Assembly (NCBI GenBank): GCA_022592435.1
Contig: JABYQS010000448.1
Coordinates: 1-22,296, forward strand
Origin: Cerioporus squamosus
Lineage: Eukaryota > Basidiomycota > Agaricomycetes > Polyporales > Polyporaceae
DNA: 22,296 nt
Direction of reading: 5' to 3'
Part shown: positions 1 to 8,467 of the stretch, piece after piece
Numbering within the stretch: the first letter of the stretch is position 1
Layout of the letters: each line of letters opens with the position of its first letter
Position numbers and translations under genes: made by a program
The notes under the pieces: model-generated
Database searches by the model: none
What the model saw: the letters and a program-made list of their open reading frames with translations, nothing else
Told to the model about the DNA's origin: nothing

Positions 1-701
1 ATGATCATTACCGAAGTACCGTAACCTCGAGCACAGCGAATCGGAAAGTTCTGGCCCTAGGGAACTGAGGACTTGGGTGAGCCGTGACAGATAGTCTATC
101 CGGCTGTCTTTCTTCCGGGTGGAGGCGGCAGGAACGGCCGAACCCTGACGAGAGGCTGCATGGCCCGGGAGGTTGACCGTGACCATGGTACTAGGCATAT
201 GCAAGTCAGCGTTGGGCTTGCTCAATTGTGACGGCAAGGTCGCATAGCTCTGCAGGGATGTCGCATTCGTGGGACACAGTGAACTTGAGAGGAATGATGT
301 GACTTACCACTGACCAGCTAGTGCATCTTGACCCCATCTCATGCCATTCTAGCAGGGTGAGACTCGACTGCGTGTGAGCGTGGTAGGTCAGTGAAGCGAT
401 AGAGCCGAGAGCACTTCAAGATCAAGCAGATTGGCGGCGTAGTTCCAGGACGACTTGCGTGGCTGTGGACGCGTGAGTGTTGTGCCGACACGAGTCTCGA
501 GAGTCTCGGACTGCCGACTGCGATCTTGCCAGGACGGTTCGCATTGTGCTACCTTGTAATCGTGTGCTGCTCGCGAAGTGACAGGGAGCGAACCGGCGCG
601 CGATCTCGTCCTGGCCGTAATACCGTTCACCTAGGGTCAATCCATATCATATTGTGCAAGTATGCCACGACGAGTATGAGTACTGTCTGACGACGGTGCG
701 C
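1..701. other. No gene recognised (downstream flank of the GH5 gene)
   Basis: No frame in this stretch shows a recognisable domain or a convincing set of spliced exons. The short open frames here have irregular composition and no family resemblance. It contains the downstream flank of the minus-strand GH5 gene, whose stop lies at 704-702. I saw no tRNA, repeat array or transposon end. Confidence 0.5.
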
Positions 702-2214
702 TCACGGCAGGTAAGCAGAAAAGTCGAACGCCCCGGTGGTCGAGTACGCAGCTTTCGCGGCGGTCTGGAGGGTGCTCCAGGAGGGGTCGCGATACCGATC
801 TCGTAGTCGTATCCCTCCTAAATGTGCACACGCAACCAAAAACCGTCAGCAACACTGTCCCCAGCCACGCTCAACGCACGAGAACACTCGCATGAGGGTC
901 GCTGTTCGGCAGCACCTGCCAATAGAGCCCACGACAGGCCAGCCGCGTTGATCTGCGCCGCCCAGGTCTTGATGTTGTTGTTTGCGCGTGCCCGTATCGA
1001 GGACGCTGCCCGCGGGGCAGTTGTTGTTCTCCGTCGTGTAGTAGCACGCGCCCCACTCCTCCATGATCAGCTTCTTGCCTGCGTTCTTCGCCTCGATGAC
1101 GTACGTCTGCAGGCTGGACGTCGCGAAGTCGCCGACGCCGTACGCGTGCAGCGAGATCACGTCGAGCGCGGCGCAGCTCAGCCAGGCGGACTGCACGGAC
1201 TCGTTCACCCAGGACTCGCCTCCGGTGAGGACTTGGATCTGTCCGACACCACGTCACGGTTAGTTCCGTACTCAGATAGAGCGTGCTGGAGCCAGAGCAC
1301 TCACGCCGCTGTTGGAGCCGAGGGTGTTCTTGATGGTAGTCGCGCGGTCGCATTGCCTATTCGCAAGCCTTCGCGTCAGCCCCAAGACGCACCAAAGCCG
1401 GACATGCACAGGCAACGTAGTACGCACCAGGCGGTATGCGACTGGATGTACGCCTCGCCCTTGCCGATCATGGCCTCGTTCTCGGCCTCGAACCCGAAGA
1501 TGTAGTCGCTGAGCTGCTTCCACGGCTTCCCGAGCGTCTTGTGCTCGTGGTTGAGATGTACTGGAGCCGCTTGTCGAACGCCTGCTGGGGCGCGGTCTGG
1601 TCGTAGAAGTAGCCCGTGCCGTACTGCTTGCCGTAGACGTCCCCGGCCTGCAGCGCGTTGAAGCTGTGCATCGTGATGAGGAGCTGGCAGAGTACCAGCA
1701 GGTCAACGGCTGTTCTCTCGGGACGGAGGAGGTGAGCGGGAAACGGCGAGGCGCACCTTCACACCGTAGTTGTGAGCGTCGACCATGAAGTCATCGAGCA
1801 AGTTCAGGACGGTGGGGTCGTAGCAGGACGCGTCCCCATTGCAGATCTTGCTCGGCTCCACGTCCGGGAACGGGGTTACCTGCGTTCCTTGCGACACAGA
1901 AGTGTTAGCCGGACCGGGAACCTTGTTGTCAAGGAGCACAGTACCGACCTTCTGGTTGCCAGACTGTGCCCCAATCCAGACGTGCAGAACCTTCATGTTT
2001 GCGCTCTGCAGACCCCTGCCAAATAAGAGTGGACGTCACTCATCAGAGCAGCGACGAGGAAGACGCGCGGAGTCGAGACGTACTTCAACAGGGTGGTGCG
2101 AGCGGTCGCGTTGATGCCGGCCGCATAGTAGAGGTTTGAACCCGCGAAGTTCGACGCAGCGGTAACAAAAGCGGGGCCAACGATCGCTGCAAGAAGAGAG
2201 CCATTGAGGAGCAT
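702..2214 (-). pseudogene. GH5 secreted glycoside hydrolase (endo-beta-mannanase-like), frame-broken
   Basis: Family 5 glycoside hydrolases are retaining enzymes that cleave beta-linked polysaccharides outside the cell. Translation starts at the ATG at 2214-2212 with a hydrophobic signal peptide (MLLNGSLLAAIVGPAF). Exons I can join are 2214-2084, 2015-1757, 1683-1428, 1356-1305 and 1238 to about 888, then a last exon from 817 to a TGA at 704-702. The introns at 2083-2016, 1756-1684, 1427-1357 and 1304-1239 are GT..AG and 66-73 nt. Family landmarks are MKVLHVW, GDVYGKQYGTGYFY, the acid/base region FGFEAENEAM, DVISLHAYG and the nucleophile region IMEEWGACYY, ending in WQVLPNSDPH and AFDFSAYLP. 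Both catalytic glutamates are present. The frame breaks by one base near 1554, near 980, near 932 and near 790, so no continuous protein results. I call it a decaying gene; uncorrected sequencing errors are the alternative. The exact substrate (mannan or glucan) is inferred only from overall resemblance. Confidence 0.8.
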
Positions 2215-2303
2215 GTCGGCCTTGGGCTTGTTGGGAGTTGTGTAACTGGGACTAGAAGGGGCTGCGAAGTGCAGTGAAGAACTCCTGCTCGCTTCGCAGC
2301 CAT

Positions 2304-2311
2304 CTCTTATA
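2304..2311 (-). promoter_or_regulatory. TATA-like element upstream of the GH5 gene
   Basis: On the minus strand the sequence reads TATAAGAG, 90-97 bases upstream of the GH5 start codon at 2214. This is a reasonable distance for a fungal TATA box with a 5' UTR of about 60 bases. It is assigned by position and sequence only. Confidence 0.35.
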
Positions 2312-4423
2312 CGCATTTCCTGGAGAGCATGTGAAGTATCAGCACATGGATGGCAACTTGTAAAACACCGACAAGCTCAGAAGCGTACCGTTAGGTTAGC
2401 GCGTGAGCTTGGTCTGATGGACTCCCGCCGCGTCACGCGTGCCGTACCGCGAGGACGACGTGTGTGGGCTCGTTCCGTCGATGTCGGAAGAGCGAGGATC
2501 GCAGGACAGGTGGTGCACGCGAAACGCAGGACGGCTGTTAGCCTCCAAGCCGGAGAGGGCGCGATAGCTCCACGGGAGGGAGCGGGCTAGCGAACGCGGT
2601 GATGGCAGTGCTTCTAGTATGCATGGAGCGGCCGGGGGGAACTTCAACAAGGATGTAGGTTGTCCGTCTGACTGCTGGTTTGCCCGATTTGAACATCTCT
2701 GCGCTTGGGGAGTTTGGGATTCGTTGCCTGCTGCAGCGCAGGTGGCAGAGGCTTGGAAAGAGCTGCGATACCCTTCCGAGTCGCAGTCATACCGGGGACG
2801 ACGCGCGCGGACTCTGGAGTCAGGCTGAAGGTTGGAGCTGAGCCATCAATGGCGACTAGTGGAAGTCTGTCTGACTGGTAGCGGTGAGTCTTAACGGCGA
2901 ACGCAGACGTGGGCTTGGATGAGACGCACCGGAGCCACGACGAGTCGAAATCCAGATAAGTCCAATTCTGCCTAGAATGTACTCGTACGTACATTTGTGG
3001 TTCAATTGGCAAAGACGCGGGCGCGACGTTCGTTGGAATTCAGATGCGCCGGGTACTGTGCCCACGTCACACCCTTCGTGCATAGTACGCCCACAGTGGA
3101 CCTTTCTGATATCGGTCACTGTTCACCGCCCGCTGCCAACAAGTTTACGGGTGAGACACTCCACATGCATGTGCCAAACAACATGACATACCGTGCTGTA
3201 GGCCTGTAGGAGCGAACTCGACTTCATCCCGACCGGAGTCGAGCCCGAGGGGTTCACACAATCCCATGCGCAGACGTATGCAGCCTGTCCCGCCAGGTAA
3301 AGATCAGTCCGTTCCAGAGAACGGAGGCGCAGTAACATACTTACGCGCCTTCCCGACCGCAGTGTGCTACACAGCCTTGGGCGTGTAGACTTTGCCGCGC
3401 GTGGTGTATGTGGTTCTTCGTGTGGAAGATGCACGGCAGGGAGACGCACGAAGTCGGGCCTCTTGGGACTAGAAGTGTGTTCTGTTCGGAATGCTGAGTC
3501 GTAGGTTTCAAGCGCGGTGGAGCAGTCGAGCGTAGTCCAAGTTTGTAGCCGCACTCCGGAGATAATTGCGTCTGGCTAGCCGCAATTTCCTGGGTCTGTG
3601 AAACGCAGACGGTCAGGGAGGAGATGGGAATAGACTTCAGGTATCATATACCTACTTACCATGAGTCCTCTGAGGTCTCTGAGGAGTAGGCCCCTGATGG
3701 TCGTTCGCGGCACTGAGTCGTCAGTCAGTAGCATCCCGAGTCGCCAATGGCTAATCATCTACACGCCGAGCTGCGATGCAAGTGTGCCCAGAAGTCGGAC
3801 AAGCACTGTCAGCTCCACCAGGGCCAGTCACGGTAATGCAGAGTGTTGGAACCGGGCCTGAGGCCGATGGGCACACAACAATCTGTCATGACTGTCAGAG
3901 TCAGGGCAATCTCAAAAATAAGCTTGCAGGACTGGCCTCACTGCCCACGCAGTCATTCCTCTGGACAGTGCACCGCGAGAGCTGGTCGATTTTGCAACCT
4001 TGATCAAGGTATGACTTGACGTAGTGTTGGCGCGATTCGATGACGAGGGACGTTTCGCGTGCAATATTTCTAGAGCTCCCTGAGGCAATAGCAAACACAG
4101 TTGGATGGGAGACAGCAGCCCAGTGGGCGCATGCGGCGGAGGCAGGTCGGACGACGGCGAGGACGACGAGTTTAAGCGCGGACGCGTCACCAACGCGGGG
4201 CGTCACACGGTGACCAATGTCAGGTGATCGTGCCACCGTGCGAGCGACGCGTCATGATGGTCGCGCGAAGGGGACAGCGATGACGTTGCGCGGTGAGACG
4301 ACGTCGAAGATGACACCCATTCGCGCCCCGTATTTGCCCCGTATTCCCGCTCCGCCCCCGCCGCCCGCGTGCAGAGCGGGGCGTCGGCCATGGCGTCACC
4401 GCCCTGACCCGAATCAGCTTTTG
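2312..4423. other. Intergenic stretch, no gene recognised
   Basis: About 2.1 kb between the divergent GH5 and NmrA-like genes. Open frames on both strands are short, are rich in Arg, Ser, Cys and Thr with no domain resemblance, and cannot be linked by convincing introns into anything I know. No long repeat, tRNA or transposon terminus is evident. It may hold degraded sequence, a fast-evolving small gene or a non-coding RNA, but the sequence alone does not support any of these. Confidence 0.5.
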
Positions 4424-4512
4424 TATAATAGCTCTCGCTCTGCTCCTGCTCTCGTCTCTCTCTCTCCCCAACTCACCACCTATCTCCCCGCAAGTCGCTC
4501 TCAACGTCCTCC
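4424..4512 (+). promoter_or_regulatory. Core promoter and 5' UTR of the NmrA-like gene
   Basis: A TATA-like tataata at 4424-4430 is followed by a strongly CT-rich tract (about 4431-4472), then the start codon at 4513 in the context ctccATGCC. A TATA box followed by a pyrimidine-rich initiator tract is typical of strongly expressed basidiomycete genes. The spacing from TATA to ATG is about 85 bases. Confidence 0.5.
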
Positions 4513-6497
4513 ATGCCTCCAAAGCGCAGCGCCAGTGACGCCAACGGCAACGGCAAGAAGAGCGACGCTTCCAAGTCAAACAGCAAGCATGCTGCCGAGA
4601 AGTCGACCCGCAGGATCCTCGTCACCGCCGGCGAAGGCCAGACCGGCCGCCTCATCATCGATCTCCTTGCCACAGACGACGACTATACCAGCAAGTACGA
4701 CGAGCTCACCGCCCTCGTCTTCTCCGAGGAGGCCAAGTCCATCCTCGAGGAGTACGAGGTCGTCAAGGTCATCGTCTACGACCCCAACGACGAGGAGATG
4801 CTCGTCAAGTCCATGGAGCTCGTTGATACCTGCTTGCTGATCCCGCCTGCGCGGAAGGTGCGGTCGGGTTATCTGAAGAGGCGCATATAGTCACTTAATC
4901 ACGTTCCACAGGACAAGGCGAAGATCACCCGCCAGCTGCTCGAAGCTGCGAAGAAGGCCAAGACCGTACAGAACCTTGTTCTTCTCTCCAGCGCAGGCGC
5001 CGACTACGCAGAGCGCGATAAGCAGCCCCGCCTCCGCGAGTTCATCGACCTCGAGGTGCTCGCTATGCAGCCCAAGGGTGACGAGTCTACCGGCGACACT
5101 GGCCACTCTCCTTGCATCATCCGCGCTGGCTTCTATGCCGAAAACCTCTTACTGTACACGAAGCAGGCGCAGGGAGAGGGCAAACTCCCCATTCCAATCG
5201 GCGAGAACCACAAGTTCGCTCCCGTTGCGCTCGGAGATGTTGCCCAGGTTGCTGCTCACGTCGTCACTTCGGAGGGACCTCATGGACTGGCAGATGACGT
5301 CAGAAGCCAAGTTCTTGTTGTTACAGGTGGGTATGCGCGCATGTAGAGAGCTCTCGGAAGCTCCGCCATTCCGAGGGTCCGACCACCAGTGGTCGGAACT
5401 GGTCCTACAGACCACTTCAGCCCTAACCCCAATGCCCGGATAGCCGCCCGTGCAGGAGGGCTTGAAGGCAGCCAGAAACGCGATAAGACTCGATAAGATT
5501 TGATAAGGACCAGATAAGATGAAAGACTCTGGCAGAGACCCTGGGTAGGTTTTTGGCGCCTTAGAAGCGCCGGGCGGCCCGCCTACGGCGGGATCGACCC
5601 TGGGAATGACCACCTTGCCGCTCTCGGAAGCTCCGCCATTCCGAGGGTCCGACCACCAGTGGTCGGAACTGGTCCTACAGACCACTTCAGCCCTAACCCC
5701 AATGCCCGGATAGCCGCCCGTGCAGGAGGGCTTGAAGGCAGCCAGAAACGCGATAAGACTCGATAAGATTTGATAAGGACCAGATAAGATGAAAGACTCT
5801 GGCAGAGACCCTGGGTAGGTTTTTGGCGCCTTAGAAGCGCCGGGCGGCCCGCCTACGGCGGGATCGACCCTGGGAATGACCACCTTGCCGAGCTCTCGGT
5901 TGCTTGTTGACGCGTGTCCCGCAGGTCCTCAGCTCGTCGCGGGTCCGGAGCTTGCCCAGGCGGCGTCGCAAGCACTGGGCACGAAGATGGAGTTCGAAGC
6001 AATCGATGAGCACGTCTCTTCCCTGTCCTTCCTCTCCTCCGCGCTTGCTGACGTCTGTCCAGAGCTAAAGCGAAGAAGATTCTTAACTCCCCGCAAGGTG
6101 CAGAGGTCGACGAAGGTCGGTCACTCCTTGATTGCTCACAGACATTCACCTGACCTGCTTCAATAGCCGAGCGCGAGTACCTGCTAGAGTACTACTCTCT
6201 CGTGCGCGAGGGCAAGACAAACTACACCGCCACGGCGGCGATGCTCGCTTACTTCGGGACGCGCGGGCAGGAGCCGACGGAGTTCTTCTCCACTTACTCG
6301 GTAAGTCTCTCTTCTGGACGCTAGTTTGTACGCTCGTAACACGATGCTGATGTATTCGCGACTAACAGGAGGAGTTCAAGCCGAAGAAGCGCCGCACCGC
6401 TGCCAGCTCGAAGGCTCCCGGAGGCACGAAGGGCAGGGCTACCACCCGCAGCCGCAAGGGTAAGGCGGCGGCCGTCGAGACTGACAAGGACGAGTAG
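4513..6497 (+). CDS. NmrA-like NAD(P)-binding protein (atypical short-chain dehydrogenase fold)
   Basis: NmrA-like proteins have a Rossmann fold that binds NAD(P). Some act as redox-sensing transcription co-regulators and others as reductases. The proposed exons are 4513-4857, 4912-5326, 5925-6009, 6063-6115, 6167-6300 and 6369-6497, giving 385 residues in one frame. After a basic, Ser/Lys-rich N-terminus, residues 34-46 read RILVTAGEGQTGR, containing the GxGxxG dinucleotide motif (G40, G42, G45). Later landmarks are LVLLSSAGADYAER, CIIRAGFYAENLL, FAPVALGDVAQVAAHV and a C-terminal helix region around EREYLLEYYSLVREGKTNY. The protein ends in a Lys/Arg-rich tail (KPKKRR and repeats) that looks like a nuclear localisation signal. 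Intron 2 is swollen by a tandem repeat. Intron 3 fits best as a GC..AG intron (6010-6062); a 38-nt GT..AG intron at 6025-6062 is the alternative. The precise substrate is unknown. Confidence 0.85.
5351..5620. repeat. 270-bp tandem repeat unit, copy 1 (MITE/SINE-like), inside an intron
   Basis: First of two head-to-tail copies that I read as identical over 270 bases. It contains a 9-bp-stem hairpin (5378-5397), a cluster of four GATAAG motifs at 5482, 5492, 5502 and 5513, and GC-rich hairpin sequence near 5555-5590. Its outer parts show a weak inverted match (cattccgaggg near the start, reverse complement of a similar string near the end), which suggests a small non-autonomous DNA element. No coding function is evident. 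Confidence 0.85.
5621..5890. repeat. 270-bp tandem repeat unit, copy 2
   Basis: Second copy, directly abutting the first. The string gctctcgg occurs before copy 1 (5350-5357), between the copies (5620-5627) and after copy 2 (5892-5899). This fits an element insertion with a target duplication of about 8-9 bp, followed by tandem duplication through the short repeats. Both copies lie in intron 2 of the NmrA-like gene. Confidence 0.85.
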
Positions 6498-6568
6498 ATG
6501 GGCGACGCTGGTGCTGTGCCGGACAAGGGCCGCCAGTCCGTCACCAAGGGCCTCTGAGTCGCGAATCT

Positions 6569-6797
6569 TGTTACACTTTCGAGCGTGACCTTAAACCAAA
6601 GAGCCTTAAAGGTCGTTCTGTCCAGCCGCCTGCAATATACTAGTCCAGGTTGCCTACTCCGAGGCGAACCCTAGTATAAAGCCTATGCTGAACTCTTACT
6701 AGTACGGTCCACCTTATCGAAGGGGAACACTAGTAAGATCGGGTGAAAGCGAGTATAACGAGGAACGATTCGTTATTCGCAAAGGAGACTGAAAGCT
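6569..6797 (-). repeat. Distal half of the Ty3/Gypsy 3' LTR, split by the KDZ insertion
   Basis: On the minus strand this piece ends in GTAACA (plus strand TGTTAC at 6569-6574), the exact inverted counterpart of TGTTAC at the start of the other LTR piece (minus strand from 19032). Together the pieces make an LTR of about 482 bp with TG..CA ends. The piece begins 71 bases after the NmrA-like stop codon. The five bases flanking it (6564-6568, aatct) would be the retrotransposon's target duplication, but the other side lies outside the window. Confidence 0.75.
6791..6797. repeat. Target site duplication of the KDZ element, left copy
   Basis: gaaagct directly abuts the left inverted-repeat terminus (cacctatgcc from 6798) and recurs directly after the right terminus. 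Seven bases match. KDZ/Zisupton-type elements are described as making 8-bp duplications, and here an eighth base would mismatch. Confidence 0.8.
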
Positions 6798-7563
6798 CAC
6801 CTATGCCTCCCACGGTACCTGTCTAATAAGCCCCATCCGGTAGACGGGTTCTCCCGTTCTAGTTGGAAGGCTTTAGCACTGTTCCCCGTACTTTCCGTTA
6901 TTTCTGCGGAGATTTCTGTTATCTATGAGCGGTAAGATGTGTTTGTTTGTGTCTCTCACGTGAGTCCTGCTTGATATGTTCGTATGTTTCCTCCGCACCT
7001 TCCCCTTGCCCTTTACGGACGTCCACGCTGTTCTGCCCGCCGGCGCTGTTGTTCCCGCCCGTTTGGGCAACGCCCGCCGCCTTCCCTATGTGGCCTATGT
7101 TCTATTCCGTGTTTCTGCTGTGCTTCTGACATCTTTCCGTATGTTTTTCTATGTTCTCGCGCTTCCTCCCCGTGTCCCAAAGGAGCTCTCCGGCGTCTCC
7201 CGCCTTCTCCTCGACGCCGTCTCCCGCCCTCTCCTCGACGCCGTCTCCCGCCTTCCCCTCGACGCCGTCTCCCGCCCTCCCCTCGACGCCGTCTCCCACC
7301 CTCCTCCCGCCACTGTCTCCCGCCCCTCCCCGCGCCCCTTCCTTCGTCGGCGCCTCCCGCCATTGCTGTGGGAGTGTGCCTGACGTGGGCGGGCACATGG
7401 CGTGCTTGCTGTCTCGAGGACGGCGCCTCGGATACGCATTAGGCAAAGGTGAGCGCATCCGTTTCGACATGGCAACGGACAAGAATAGCACTTACTTCGC
7501 TTCCCAGGATCCGACCATGAGGCGCGTTCACCAGCTCCGGCCTTCCCGCCGTCCCTCTTCCCG
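6798..7563 (+). repeat. Left terminal inverted repeat of the KDZ element
   Basis: Matches the reverse complement of 18007-18772 position for position (paired coordinates sum to 25570). I noticed only two substitutions, around 6858 and around 7445. The match ends at 7563 inside a CT-rich tract. The open frames in this repeat are low-complexity Arg/Pro/Ser translations of a GC-rich minisatellite and are not counted as genes. Confidence 0.9.
7205..7300 (+). repeat. 24-bp minisatellite inside the left inverted repeat
   Basis: Four consecutive 24-bp units built on the core ctcgacgccgtctcccgcc (7205-7228, 7229-7252, 7253-7276, 7277-7300). Only the first few bases of each unit vary. A mirror copy lies in the right inverted repeat. 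Subterminal repeats of this kind often bind the transposase, but that is an inference here. Confidence 0.85.
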
Positions 7564-8467
7564 CCTTCCCGCCCTCCTGTCCTCCCGCCTCACGGTGGGC
7601 AGATTGTAGCTCCTGTCACTGCATGGCGCAAGCCCCACGCTGGGGAGACGGCTGAGAGAGCAGCGGCGGTGAGTACGAGGGAAGAGGCGTGGGCACGATG
7701 TACTGATGGAAGTTCGCATATTCTAACAGGTATTCGGTTCCCTCCTGCGTGGTGCAGGCCACGCAACCTTAGCACTTCGAACTGGCGCCTGAAATTCACA
7801 ATGCGACATTGTTGCGGCAGGACAGAGCAGGACATATGGTCCGACTTCCAGCGGCGCCGGTGGACTTGCGTACATTGTGGATGATGGTATGTATGTCAGA
7901 CAATGACGGGATTTGTGGGGAGTGAGTGTTATGTGCAGGGAGCGTGCCTGGGCACACTGAGATCTGCAACGTGGTGGTCTGGATTGCGGAGAAGCTTGAG
8001 TATGTAGCCATGTCCCCGATCGCAATCTGTACCCCGAGAGTTCATCTATCGCGGCTCGCCGCTTTCCCCCAACATCTGCGTGATGAAGGACGCCCCCGGA
8101 GCCACTGCACGCTGATGGTCAAGGGGTGACACGCAGATTGCACGGTTGGCGATCAGTGCAGGTCACAAAGGTATGTCCGGACATGAGCAACTCGCAGGTG
8201 ATGCGTCGTTGGCTGCCGTCGGCACTGAAATATGATAGTGACGATTCGCGCAGAGAACGCTTCTGAGGAGTCTCCGCTCGTGGCGGAATCACTGTGTATA
8301 ATTACATAGTGCTATAAGAGCCGCAAGCACGTATGGCTTGAGCACGTCTTTCCTGGACTTGTTGATTGTCTCGAGCACGGTCACGTGCGAAAGTGTCCCA
8401 CGGCTCGTGCCGATGCGCTCAGGCCGCCTGGCGCTCCCATGCCAGCTCCCATGTCTTCTGCCTCCTC
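7564..8467. other. Left subterminal region and transposase leader; spliced-exon-like fragments, no assigned gene
   Basis: This stretch lies between the inverted repeat and the transposase start. It holds two intron-like segments: 7665-7729 (GTGAGT...TTCTAACAG) and 7887-7938 (GTATGT...TGTGCAG). They could belong to a 5' UTR of the transposase mRNA or to a degraded gene. TATA-like strings occur at 8297-8302 and 8313-8317, about 150-170 bases before the proposed start codon. I cannot assign a protein product. Confidence 0.4.

Noticed and set aside
3123..3554. 143-codon minus-strand open frame in the intergenic stretch
   Set aside because: No recognisable motif, no promoter or splice context, and composition like the surrounding non-coding DNA.
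4217..4840. 207-codon plus-strand open frame over the NmrA-like promoter and first exon
   Set aside because: Out of frame with the NmrA-like exon; its Pro/Ser/Arg-rich sequence is a frame-shifted reading of GC-rich coding DNA.
5149..5883. A 244-codon minus-strand open frame with two near-identical 90-residue halves
   Set aside because: It is the translation of the 270-bp tandem repeat (270 is a multiple of three) running into the antisense of an NmrA-like exon. It has no independent coding evidence.
7205..7300. CRISPR-like regular repeats
   Set aside because: The 24-bp units are directly adjacent with no unique spacers, and the genome is eukaryotic; this is a minisatellite.
6873..7491. Several overlapping open frames in the left inverted repeat, mirrored at 18079-18697
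   Set aside because: They are Arg/Pro/Ser-rich low-complexity translations of the GC-rich repeat in many frames at once, with no domain; this is typical of minisatellite DNA.
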